The translations under genes and the position numbers were made by a program. The notes beneath the pieces are model-generated. The model was not told the DNA's origin. It did no database searches and saw nothing but the letters and a program-made list of their open reading frames with translations. A stretch of 64,000 nucleotides of DNA from CG2-30-58-95 sp964618215 (GTDB lineage Bacteria > Chloroflexota > Anaerolineae > Anaerolineales > Villigracilaceae): positions 1 through 64,000 of the forward strand of contig CAZTZE010000023.1 in the NCBI GenBank assembly GCA_964618215.1. The letters are read 5' to 3'. Shown here piece by piece: positions 16,280 through 23,917 of the stretch (position 1 is its first letter; every line of letters begins with the position of its first letter).

Positions 16280-17860
16280 ATGCAACGTACCTCATCCCTG
16301 ACGCTCCCTTTCCTGCTTCTATCGGTTCTGGCCTGGACTTTGGCCGGTTGCGCCGGTCTCGATCTTTTAGCCCCATCCCCGGCGTTTTTCACTGCCATCC
16401 CGCCGACGGTCACACCCAACCCCAACCCCTCGCCCACCCCCACGCCTTTCCAGCCGCTGGCGGATGCGAGTGCAATTGAGATTCCGCCCGCGACTCTGAC
16501 GCCTGTCCCTCCGCCAACTTTACCGCCAACGCCGACGAGTGCACTGCCTTTACCCCCCACACCGATCCCGGTTTCCGTCCCCACGCGACCGCAGTATGTT
16601 CTCTCGGTATTACTGGACTATACCAACCATTCCCTATCGGTGGACGAGACCATTATCTATCCCAACCTATCCGCTGATTCCCTTTCGAGCATCGTTCTGG
16701 CGGTCGAGCCGAACCGCTGGATGGGGGCATTTCAGTTGGGTTCACTTGCCATCAATGGTCAAGCCTCCGCAGATTACCTCCTGAACGGGCAGCGGCTGGA
16801 AATTTACTTGCCCCAACCGCTCGTCCCGGGTGATGCGGTCGTCCTGAGCATGCATTTCGCGATATACCTGCCATGGATGTCTTTCAACCAAATTTTTGGT
16901 TATAACAACGCCCAGGCCAATCTGGTGGACTGGTACCCGTTTGTCACACCTTATCTATCCGGACAGGGCTGGCTGCTGCACGAGCCAAGACCGGTCGGCG
17001 AGCACCTGGTCTACGATGGCGCTGATTTCGACGTGACCATCCAATTGGCGGATCCCACCTTGCCGGTGACGATTGCCGCCAGCGCGCCCGCTGAGCCAAC
17101 CGGCGTGGGCATGCATTACACTCTTTCGAATGCCCGCGCCTTCGTCTTTTCAGCCAGTACGAGGTACCTTACCAGCACCACGACTGTCGGGCCGGTCGTG
17201 GTCACCAGTTATTATTTTGCCGGCCACGATGCCCCCGGCCAGGCTATTCTTCAGGCGGTGGCAGCGGCGCTCTCGGTCTATAGTGACCGTTTTGCGCCCT
17301 ATCCTTATGCCAGTATGAGCATCGTGGAGACCTACTACCCGGACGGCATGGAATATGGCAGCCTGTTCTTCCTGAACAAGGATTTTTATCGCGACTATGG
17401 CGGCACGCTAAGGAATAATCTGATCACGATCGGCGTCCACGAGGCGGCCCATGCCTGGTGGTTCGGCACAGTGGGTAACGACCAGGCGCTCGAACCCTGG
17501 CTGGACGAAGCCCTGTGCATCTACAGCGAGCGCATCTTCTACGAGACGCTGTATCCAAACCTGGTGGGCTGGTGGTGGAATTTTCGCGTCTACGGTTTTC
17601 AACCATCCGGTTGGGTGAATGCCAGCATTTACGATCTGGGCAGTTTTCGACCCTACACCAACGCGGTCTACTTACGCGGGGCGCTCTTTCTGGAAGCCCT
17701 GCGCGTCCGCATCGGCGATGAAGCCTTCTTTGCCTTCCTGAGGGATTACGCCGCGCAGATGGCCGGCCGCCGCGCCACGGCCGCTGATTTCTGGGCCATC
17801 CTGGCCCTGCATACCTCGATGGATATCAGTGATTTAAGGCAAGTATATTTCAAGCCATGA
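16280..17860 (+). CDS. M1 family metallopeptidase lipoprotein, copy 2
   Basis: The 526-residue paralogue of the gene at 14602 keeps the same order: lipobox (TLAGCAGLD), a long Pro/Thr linker (residues about 35-105, with PNPNPSPTPTPF), and an M1 domain with H387-E388-x-x-H391 and E410 (HEAAHAWWFGTVGNDQALEPWLDEALC). DGMEYGSLFF occupies the exopeptidase-motif position. The two copies are collinear over the whole catalytic part, so they arose by tandem duplication, yet differ widely in sequence, which suggests separate substrates. The stop codon lies inside the left arm of a perfect 21-base inverted repeat. Confidence 0.88.
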   Translation: MQRTSSLTLPFLLLSVLAWTLAGCAGLDLLAPSPAFFTAIPPTVTPNPNPSPTPTPFQPLADASAIEIPPATLTPVPPPTLPPTPTSALPLPPTPIPVSVPTRPQYVLSVLLDYTNHSLSVDETIIYPNLSADSLSSIVLAVEPNRWMGAFQLGSLAINGQASADYLLNGQRLEIYLPQPLVPGDAVVLSMHFAIYLPWMSFNQIFGYNNAQANLVDWYPFVTPYLSGQGWLLHEPRPVGEHLVYDGADFDVTIQLADPTLPVTIAASAPAEPTGVGMHYTLSNARAFVFSASTRYLTSTTTVGPVVVTSYYFAGHDAPGQAILQAVAAALSVYSDRFAPYPYASMSIVETYYPDGMEYGSLFFLNKDFYRDYGGTLRNNLITIGVHEAAHAWWFGTVGNDQALEPWLDEALCIYSERIFYETLYPNLVGWWWNFRVYGFQPSGWVNASIYDLGSFRPYTNAVYLRGALFLEALRVRIGDEAFFAFLRDYAAQMAGRRATAADFWAILALHTSMDISDLRQVYFKP

Positions 17861-17926
17861 AACAAAGACTTCCGAAGTCTTCGCGAAGCACCCCGTAGGG
17901 GCTGGGACTTCGGAAGTCTTTGTTTC
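17859..17926. repeat. perfect inverted repeat (21-base arms), possible terminator
   Basis: The left arm 17859-17879 (containing AAGACTTCCGAAGTC) is exactly complementary to 17906-17926, with a 26-base loop. It includes the stop of the peptidase gene and ends directly against the Nudix remnant. It belongs to the palindrome family of 11009, 29982, 43255 and 61287. The right arm ends in TTTGTTTC, so it could also act as a terminator. Confidence 0.85.
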
Positions 17927-18210
17927 TAGAGCGGGCAGTCATCCGGGAATCGAAAGAGGAAACGGGGCTGGACGTTCACGAAGTCGTATTCATCAATTTC
18001 CATGAATTTATCTACGATACCGCCTTCTGGAAACATCGTCATTTCATCTTTTTCGATTTTGCCTGCAAGGCCGATAGCACGGAGGTGAGCCTCAACGATG
18101 AAGCGCAAGGCTATATCTGGGTGGATCCGCGCCAAGCCTTGTCGCTGGCATTGGACACGTACACGCGCAGGTCAATCGAGGTGTATTTGACAAGGTTTTC
18201 GCAGGTTTGA
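17927..18210 (+). pseudogene. 5'-truncated Nudix hydrolase
   Basis: The sequence keeps the second half of the Nudix box, AVIRESKEETGLDV (REUxEExGU), and about 75 residues after it, ending in an ordinary stop. The first half of the box (Gx5E) and everything before it are missing; the break falls at the edge of the inverted repeat at 17859-17926. Without the N-terminal strand and the glycine loop the product cannot fold as a normal Nudix enzyme. An ATG does exist in the repeat, but I regard this as a decayed gene. Confidence 0.8.
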
Positions 18211-18275
18211 AATCTGCTTGCGGCTAACGGATTGGATTGTGCCAAATGGCGTGTAGTATCATAAGGTAAAATACT

Positions 18276-18749
18276 TCACGGTGTAAACATTGGTGTTGGT
18301 GTACTAATTATGGAAATTATCGTTTCCCATGTATTATCTAGGCCGAACAATCTTCCGAGGAGCTCAATACCTAACACTAAAAGAACCAATATTAAGCCGA
18401 GTACCCATATTATTATTGAACTCAATCCACAGACGATGCTGAGCCATTTTATAGTTCGATTTTTCAACAGGAATCCCATAATAAGGCTATAGATTGAATT
18501 AATTCCGAAAATAAGGGGGAAACAATAACATGCAAAAGTACCTGTAAAAAAACCAATTTGAGGGACAATCACTGAACCGCAATATGTTAACCATTGAACA
18601 ATAATTGATGTTGTCAACTCTGCTATGAGAAATTTTTCGATTGGGATATTGAATATGGTTTTGGCATATGCTTTAGCACCTGATCCAGCAGCCTGAGCTA
18701 TTCCAGTTCCTTCTGCTTCTTGTTTTATTGTTTCGTTTGGCTCAGGCAT
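18276..18749 (-). CDS. small membrane protein of unknown function with GIAQAAGS motif
   Basis: I do not recognise this 157-residue protein. Residues 1-35 are hydrophilic and contain GTGIAQAAGSGAKA (15-28 or so). Three to four hydrophobic segments follow (about 40-65, 66-92, 103-135), and the tail is STPTPMFTP. The gene is AT-rich compared with the flanking genes. The upstream neighbour (18800-19183) carries the same GIAQAAGS peptide near its C-terminus, though the codons differ. A short shared motif, N-terminal in one and C-terminal in the other of two adjacent genes, is the layout of bacterial amyloid-type signalling pairs; that reading is speculative. Confidence 0.6.
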   Translation of the reverse strand: MPEPNETIKQEAEGTGIAQAAGSGAKAYAKTIFNIPIEKFLIAELTTSIIVQWLTYCGSVIVPQIGFFTGTFACYCFPLIFGINSIYSLIMGFLLKNRTIKWLSIVCGLSSIIIWVLGLILVLLVLGIELLGRLFGLDNTWETIISIISTPTPMFTP

Positions 18750-18799
18750 ATTCAGAATCCCAACTCAGTGTACGAACGTTGATAATGCAAGGATATACT

Positions 18800-19183
18800 T
18801 TACTTCTTACGCTCTTCGACTTTTGATGTTGCTGATGAGTGGCTACCGGCCGCTTGGGCTATTCCAACACCATCGGCAATTTGCAAAATCTTATTCGAGT
18901 TATCCCCAAACTCATTCTGGATGATGGTTCTTAATCTTTCTCCAAACAAAAGATCTGTTTCGGCTTTTTCCCTGACTATGTCAATTAATGCCCCTTTGTA
19001 TCTGACCGGTTTCTTTGTGAAGTTATTCAAGATGTTTCTTGCTTCTTTGTCCCCTTTAAGTTTCTCCTTAATAAGAACGAAAATATGTTCACCTGTTTTC
19101 TCTGCTATTTCTTCCCCAGCTTTAGTGAGGAAGATTGTAACAAGGTGAATAGCAGTTGCTGCAACAACATTCCAATCCATCAT
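18800..19183 (-). CDS. small protein of unknown function with C-terminal GIAQAAGS motif
   Basis: About 127 residues, unrecognised. The N-terminal hundred residues look helical and include a short hydrophobic start (VVAATAIHLVTIFLTKAGEEIAEKTG) and a charged middle. Residues 104-118 are GVGIAQAAGSHSSAT, followed by a basic tail (VEERKK). The ATG at 19183 has GGAG eight bases upstream. It lies 50 bases upstream of the membrane-protein gene with the same motif, so the pair is probably cotranscribed. The helical domain plus C-terminal motif recalls small effector proteins that receive a signal through a shared adhesive motif. No function is assigned. Confidence 0.6.
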   Translation of the reverse strand: MMDWNVVAATAIHLVTIFLTKAGEEIAEKTGEHIFVLIKEKLKGDKEARNILNNFTKKPVRYKGALIDIVREKAETDLLFGERLRTIIQNEFGDNSNKILQIADGVGIAQAAGSHSSATSKVEERKK

Positions 19184-19300
19184 CACGTACTCTCCTTTCC
19201 ATGCCAAACGAGATCTCCAATCAGACAGGAGAAGAATTACTGTGTTTTAAATTGCCTTCTTCTCAGTTTTAAAGTGTTTCAGAAAGCGGGCTAATCCGCT

Positions 19301-19996
19301 TTAGAAATCATCATTTGAATTTGAAGATGAGGCAGTTTGCTTGGGTTTGGGCAGTCGAGATGCCTTGTAATCTAACTCATAAAGGTAGTTAAGCAAGTCT
19401 TCACTTACCTCTAAGGCAATTTGGAGATCATGTCTATCTGGCGTTGCTAATTCATGCACAGCGTCATTTCCCATGAACCGGAAGCCATGAAGGTTGTCAA
19501 CTATATTCTTTGGCAAGTGAGCGGTCAGGTTATCGATTCGGTTCTTTAAGTTCGGTCCGGCAACTTGTTTATCTGAACATATTCCTTCTATCAATGCACG
19601 AAGGCCAGCCGCTGTCAATGTATAAAGCCCATTGTTAAACGCCCTAATCGTCTCGTGATATATTCGACTTAGTTTCGATGGTAGTTGGAGAAAGAACTTC
19701 TCTTTTAGGTCGTGCGTACCTCTTTTAGGCCAGAATCTCGAGTCGAAAATTTGATTGCCTTTCTCGTCATGCATACCGGCATCTGTGGATTTATCTTCTA
19801 ATACGCCTGTATCACATCCTGCACAAACCCAGAAAAGGTATTCTGACTCTGCCCAGTAGGTAATACTTCCGTCTGGGTCCTCCTCGTGATAATCCTGCTT
19901 GTGTGAGGCTTTCAGTGTATGACGAGTTATAGTGTTACAGTGGTTACAAAAAATGCGCTTTGTAATTGTTGATTTGCTTACTGGCTGGTCGGACAT
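19301..19996 (-). CDS. DUF4145 domain protein
   Basis: About 231 residues. An N-terminal zinc-binding-looking part (FCNHCN, then VCAGCDTG) precedes a helical DUF4145 region: SRIYHETIRAFNNGLYTLTAAGLRALIEGIC and a later FRFMGNDAVHELATPDRHDL. DUF4145 proteins are often found next to restriction-modification and other defence genes, but their role is unknown. I chose the ATG at 19996. The gene is AT-rich and stands 118 bases upstream of the GIAQAAGS pair on the same strand, so the three may form one acquired module. Confidence 0.8.
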   Translation of the reverse strand: MSDQPVSKSTITKRIFCNHCNTITRHTLKASHKQDYHEEDPDGSITYWAESEYLFWVCAGCDTGVLEDKSTDAGMHDEKGNQIFDSRFWPKRGTHDLKEKFFLQLPSKLSRIYHETIRAFNNGLYTLTAAGLRALIEGICSDKQVAGPNLKNRIDNLTAHLPKNIVDNLHGFRFMGNDAVHELATPDRHDLQIALEVSEDLLNYLYELDYKASRLPKPKQTASSSNSNDDF

Positions 19997-20039
19997 ATCC
20001 TTGGCCTTTGCTCTCTGAGTGAAGACTCGTTTTGTCAAT

Positions 20040-20358
20040 AAAGGCGGGCTAACTATTTTTTCACCCGCCGTATGTGGTAGCCCGATCTCAGGCTATCATT
20101 GGCGGGTCAACGGCTTATGGACTGCCAAAGATTAATATCAGTATAGCACGAGTTCGAGAAGAAGAGATGACTTTACGCCGTCTCTCCCGTCAGTCGCCGC
20201 AGCGGGAGAGAAATCGCTGTTCGGCGCTGGTTTCTTCCTGTGGGGTGCGCGTCCCAACGCCGCCGATTCAGTTGTTCCCGTCAATTCCTGCACCTGTTCC
20301 ACAAACGCCAGTTCAACAAAACTTCCCCGGCTCTCTTGAAAGTGCCTGGGACTTTTTT
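20040..20358. other. gene-poor stretch with a scrap of ABC-transporter C-terminus and a terminator-like hairpin
   Basis: No intact gene is visible. Read on the minus strand, 20283-20311 encodes LAFVEQVQEL, a remnant of the C-terminus of the ABC protein at 21761. It is followed by CCCCGGCTCTCTTGAAAGTGCC (20323-20344, in part) and GGGACTTTTT. The same scrap-plus-hairpin order occurs at 21392-21478. Confidence 0.55.
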
Positions 20359-20637
20359 TTATTCTACTTTGTGCACCGTTAACTGCTGGCGCAGCATATC
20401 ATTTGCCAGGCGGCTGACGGGAACGCCTTTTTTTCTGGCTTGCTTGCGCAATGCCTGAATGACGCCTGGCTCGATTTCAACTTCATAGCGTCGTCCGCGG
20501 AACTCGCTGATCGTTTTGATTGGGCGCGAATCTTGCAGGTAGTCGGTGGTATCATGCGTATCCCAGAATTCGGCGGCCTGCTCGTAACTGTCGAACTCTT
20601 CGGGAAGCGAATCAAAGGGTTTCTTTTTGGTTGTCAT
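20359..20637 (-). CDS. CopG/BrnA-type antitoxin, copy A
   Basis: The 92-residue protein has FDSYEQAAEFWDTHDTTDYL (about 12-31), typical of BrnA/CopG-like antitoxins, and a C-terminal ribbon-helix-helix-like stretch (RYEVEIEPGVIQALRKQARKKGVPVSRLANDML). No toxin gene adjoins it. It is nearly identical to the gene at 21479-21757, including the downstream DNA. Just upstream lies a scrap of the C-terminus of the ABC protein, so this copy arose by duplication of the ABC-tail/antitoxin segment. It may neutralise a toxin encoded elsewhere or act as an orphan repressor. Confidence 0.82.
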   Translation of the reverse strand: MTTKKKPFDSLPEEFDSYEQAAEFWDTHDTTDYLQDSRPIKTISEFRGRRYEVEIEPGVIQALRKQARKKGVPVSRLANDMLRQQLTVHKVE

Positions 20638-20640
20638 AAC

Positions 20641-20730
20641 TTATTTTTCCACCAACTCCCTCGCCTGCTCCACATACGCCAGGGACTGATGGCAGAAATA
20701 CGTGCTGTACAGCGCGGCAATACCCGCAGC
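20641..20730 (-). pseudogene. fragment of ABC exporter C-terminus
   Basis: The minus strand reads ALYSTYFCHQSLAYVEQARE and LVEK before a stop, matching the last residues of the intact exporter (LYNTYFRHQSLAYVESVREM). It stands before antitoxin copy A just as the intact exporter stands before copy B. It is the relic of a duplication followed by deletion. Confidence 0.8.
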
Positions 20731-20774
20731 ATCGCCAGTTTGCGATAGGCAGCGTTTGAATTACTGTCGCGGCT

Positions 20775-21035
20775 TTATTTCAGGGGCGCAATCTTTTCGG
20801 GTTTTTGCTGTTTTCTGGCAAGTTCCCAATCGAGACGGAGTTCATCCTGATGCATGGATGCCCATTCAATCATCAGGCCTAATGCGCGCGATGGGAGACT
20901 GCCATGAAACACCGCCAGCGTGTTGATGTTGACCCACGCTTCGTCATCGCCATACAGCGCATGGAAATGAGGCGGATTGTGATCGTCGTAAAACATGCGA
21001 ATAACGATGCCGTAAAAGCGGCTAATCTCAGGCAT
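20775..21035 (-). CDS. DUF4160 domain protein
   Basis: About 86 residues beginning MPEISRFYGIVIRMFYDDHNPPHFHALYG, the DUF4160 signature with the HxPPHFHxxY core. It overlaps the end of the upstream DUF2442 gene by eight bases. DUF2442-DUF4160 pairs recur in many genomes and behave like toxin-antitoxin modules by gene layout; their activity is not established here. I chose the internal ATG at 21035 because homology begins there. Confidence 0.85.
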   Translation of the reverse strand: MPEISRFYGIVIRMFYDDHNPPHFHALYGDDEAWVNINTLAVFHGSLPSRALGLMIEWASMHQDELRLDWELARKQQKPEKIAPLK

Positions 21036-21318
21036 AGGCAAGGTCTTCCTTGAGGATGGGGAAAAGCTCATCAGGAGTTTTTCCGGTCAGCTTCATGTAG
21101 AGGGTATCGGCGTCAATGTCAATGTCATCTGACCACGCAAGCCATCTGCCCCCTTCGACAGAAATCTTCTTGAAATTCTCGTAATTGTTCCAGCGTGCAA
21201 ACACGCCTCTTCCAGCCAGATGGGAAAGGTCAACTTCACCAGTAACGCCATCGGCAAATTCCAGGCGGATTTTGTAATCATCCAGCGGTTGCGCCTTTAC
21301 AATCTTGGGTATGGACAT
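21028..21318 (-). CDS. DUF2442 domain protein
   Basis: 96 residues with the DUF2442 pattern: an N-terminal DYKIRLEFADGVTGEVDLS, then GVFARWNNYENFKKISVEGG and DIDIDADTLYMKLTG. It is the first gene of the DUF2442-DUF4160 pair, with an overlap of eight bases. The pair lies between two copies of a duplicated antitoxin segment, which suggests it arrived there by insertion or that the duplication happened around it. Confidence 0.87.
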   Translation of the reverse strand: MSIPKIVKAQPLDDYKIRLEFADGVTGEVDLSHLAGRGVFARWNNYENFKKISVEGGRWLAWSDDIDIDADTLYMKLTGKTPDELFPILKEDLAYA

Positions 21319-21391
21319 AGGATTTTCCTCGCGACGAATAACAACCTTTTACTTCAACTTTTCTTATTATACAACCAACTTTCAACTTTCC

Positions 21392-21478
21392 AACTTCTCC
21401 ACCAACTCCCTCGCCTGCTCCACATACGCTATCCTACAAAACGTCCCCGGCTCTCTTGAAAGTGCCAGGGACTTTTTG
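21392..21478 (-). terminator. ABC-tail scrap plus terminator-like hairpin downstream of antitoxin copy B
   Basis: On the minus strand, 21392-21430 reads AYVEQARELVEK, another scrap of the exporter's C-terminus. Beside it, GTCCCCGGC and GCCAGGGAC form a hairpin flanked by T and A runs on the two sides, so it could stop transcription in both directions. The same hairpin follows antitoxin copy A. Confidence 0.55.
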
Positions 21479-21757
21479 TTATACTACTTTGTGCACCGTT
21501 AACTGCTGGCGCAGCATATCATTTGCCAGGCGGCTGACGGGAACGCCTTTTTTTCTGGCTTGCTTGCGCAATGCCTGAATGACGCCTGGCTCGATCTCGA
21601 CTTCATAGCGTCGTCCGCGGAACTCGCCGGCCATTTTGACAGGGCGCGAATCTTGTAAATATTCGGTGGTATCATGCGTATCCCAGAATTCGGCTGCCTG
21701 TTCGTAGCTGTCGAATTCTTCGGGAAGCAAGTCAAGGGCTTTCTTTTTTGGTGTCAT
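21479..21757 (-). CDS. CopG/BrnA-type antitoxin, copy B
   Basis: This 92-residue copy is nearly identical to the one at 20359 (differences cluster in the first half, for example LLPEEFDSYEQAAEF against SLPEEFDSYEQAAEF). It begins three bases after the stop of the ABC exporter gene and so is probably cotranscribed with it. There is no toxin gene beside it. Being directly linked to the intact exporter, this is likely the parental copy. Confidence 0.82.
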   Translation of the reverse strand: MTPKKKALDLLPEEFDSYEQAAEFWDTHDTTEYLQDSRPVKMAGEFRGRRYEVEIEPGVIQALRKQARKKGVPVSRLANDMLRQQLTVHKVV

Positions 21758-21760
21758 AAC

Positions 21761-23575
21761 TTATTTTTCAACCATCTCCCGCACGGATTCCACATACGCC
21801 AGGGACTGGTGGCGGAAGTATGTGTTGTACAGCATGGCGTAGTGACCGCCCTGCGCCAGCAGCCCGTCGTGGCTGCCTGCCTCGATAATCTTCCCCTTTT
21901 CCATGACCACAATCCGATCTGCCGCCTTCACGGTGGATAACCGGTGGGCGATCAGGATGCTGGTGGACTCGGCCAGAATGAGTTTCAACGCCTGCTGGAT
22001 CTGCCATTCGGTAAAGGGGTCAATGCTGGCGGTGGCCTCGTCCAGGATGAAGATGGCCGGTTTTTGCACCAACACGCGCATCAGCGCCACCAATTGACGC
22101 TGTCCCATCGAGAGCCGCCCGCCGCGTTCGCCGACTTGCGTCTCCAGGCCGTCGGGCAGGGTCTCCAGCCACTCGCCTTCGCCGATGCGCTGCGCCAGCG
22201 CGGTCATCTCGGCGTCGGTCACGTCGTGGATTGCATAACGGATGTTTTCAGCCACCGTGCCGGAGAACAGGAACGGCGCTTGCGAGACGATGCCAAGCTG
22301 GCGGCGATAATTTGTCAGCTCAAAAGTGCGGATGTCCATGCCGTCTATCAGTAGTCGCCCACTATTGAACTCGTAGAAGCGGGCGATCAGCCTGGCAATC
22401 GAGGTCTTCCCCGCGCCGGTGTGCCCGACCAGGGCCAGGTTCTCGCCCGGGTGGATGCGCAGGTTGAAGTCCGTGAGCACCGGCTCGTTTTCTACATAAC
22501 GGAATCCCAGCCCCTCGAAGCGGATGTCGCCCTTAAAACTGGGTGCATCCAGCGAGTCAATCTGGATGACGTTCGGATCGGCGTCTATCAGGGCGAAGAC
22601 GCGCTCGGCGGCCCCCAATCCCTGCTGGATCTGCGCCCAGAAGGCCGAGAGGTTCATCACCGGGAACAGGAAACGGTCGAGGCTCAAGATGAACAGGTAC
22701 CAGGCCCCGGCGGAGACCGCACCCGCTGCCGCGCTCAGGCCGCCCACGTAGACCAGGATGGCGGCGCCGATCCCGCCCAGGGCGTTGAGCGTGGGGAAGA
22801 CCAACGAGAGCACGAAGCCGCGCCGTACGTTGACCTGGTAGGAGGTGCGGTTGGCGGCGTCGAAGGTGGCGAAGATGTTGTTCTCCTGGCGGAAGTTCTT
22901 GGCGATGGCGATGCCGCTGATGGTCTCTTTGATGGCAGCGTTGACGTCGGCCATGGCTTGCATACCGCGCTTGGTGACGCGCCGGGCAATGCGGCGATAA
23001 CCGAGCGCCAGCAGGAAGAGGAACGGCAGGAACGAGAACAGGAGCAGGGCCAGTCGCCATTCGGTGAGGACGAGCACCACGCCCAGCAGTACTGCCTGGA
23101 CGAGCTGCGAGGTCACGTCGGTGACGATGACGACCAGTTGCCCGAAATCGTTGCTATCCGAGGTGATGCGCGAGAGGATGCGCCCGGAGGAGAACTGATC
23201 GTAGAAAGAGAGATCGTGCGCCGCGGCGGCCCGGAAAGCCTGTGTGCGCAGTTCGAGGACCACATCGCCCACGGCGCGCACCGTCAGGCTGCGGCGCGCC
23301 CAGTTCAGCCCCCAGGTAACTACGCCGACGAAGAACACCGCCAGCCCGACCAGGCTGATGGCGTTCAGCGTGGGCTGACCCTTGAGCAGGTCAATGCTTT
23401 TGCTGACTACGACCGGCAGCGCCGCGCTGATGATCGAAATGACGATCACCAATGTGACGATGAGGGCCAGTCGTTTGGCTTGCGGCTTGAAGTAGGCGGC
23501 GATACGCCCGCTCAGTTGGCGGTCGGAGTATTGGCGGTCGTATTTTTCTGCATTAAGTCCGGCGAAGAAGGACAT
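21761..23575 (-). CDS. ABC exporter half-transporter (catalytically canonical subunit)
   Basis: 604 residues: six membrane helices (residues about 30-320) followed by an ATPase domain with Walker A GHTGAGKTS, signature LSMGQRQ, Walker B IFILDEATASID and switch histidine IAHRLS. With the neighbouring gene (23918) it makes a heterodimeric multidrug/lipid exporter of the BmrCD/TM287-288 type. This subunit keeps the catalytic glutamate but has LSMGQ instead of LSGGQ, as expected for the partner of a degenerate subunit. It is downstream of the partner gene with a 342-base repeat-filled gap. Two or three scraps of its C-terminus lie further downstream. Confidence 0.92.
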   Translation of the reverse strand: MSFFAGLNAEKYDRQYSDRQLSGRIAAYFKPQAKRLALIVTLVIVISIISAALPVVVSKSIDLLKGQPTLNAISLVGLAVFFVGVVTWGLNWARRSLTVRAVGDVVLELRTQAFRAAAAHDLSFYDQFSSGRILSRITSDSNDFGQLVVIVTDVTSQLVQAVLLGVVLVLTEWRLALLLFSFLPFLFLLALGYRRIARRVTKRGMQAMADVNAAIKETISGIAIAKNFRQENNIFATFDAANRTSYQVNVRRGFVLSLVFPTLNALGGIGAAILVYVGGLSAAAGAVSAGAWYLFILSLDRFLFPVMNLSAFWAQIQQGLGAAERVFALIDADPNVIQIDSLDAPSFKGDIRFEGLGFRYVENEPVLTDFNLRIHPGENLALVGHTGAGKTSIARLIARFYEFNSGRLLIDGMDIRTFELTNYRRQLGIVSQAPFLFSGTVAENIRYAIHDVTDAEMTALAQRIGEGEWLETLPDGLETQVGERGGRLSMGQRQLVALMRVLVQKPAIFILDEATASIDPFTEWQIQQALKLILAESTSILIAHRLSTVKAADRIVVMEKGKIIEAGSHDGLLAQGGHYAMLYNTYFRHQSLAYVESVREMVEK

Positions 23576-23917
23576 GGTTAGTCTGATAGTCTGATAGTCG
23601 GGTAGTCGTTAGTCGGGTAGTCGGGTGGTCGGTTGGTCGGGAAAGAGGGAGCAGGCGTTTTGTTTTCACTTTCGGCTCACAACTAAAGACTCGTGGTAAC
23701 TATTAAGCCTGCTCGTTTTAGGCAGTTAAAACTGCACCAACAAAGGCCGCAAAGCCGACCATTCGGCAAGCTCAGGGCAAGCCCTTCGTCGGCTGGAAGT
23801 CCACGCAGGCGGTGTGTTGAGCCTGTCGAAGCATGGACTTCGCGATCTGGTAGCGGCGATTTCCCTGGCCTAGCCCGCCAGGGCAGGCAATCGCTTGGCT
23901 GAACTATTCTCTATTCT
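23576..23917. repeat. repeat-filled gap between the two exporter genes
   Basis: From 23580 to 23642 a degenerate tandem of GTCTGATAGTC, GGGTAGTCG and GGTTGGTCGG occurs. Later, GAAGTCCACG and GCATGGACTTCG form a wide inverted pair (about 23798-23842), and 23910-23930 repeats CTATTCT three times. I see no gene here. Confidence 0.7.

Noticed and set aside
22421..23581. Plus-strand open frame of 386 codons opposite the ABC exporter gene.
   Set aside because: It is the antisense shadow of a gene with complete ABC motifs and has no ribosome site or family resemblance.
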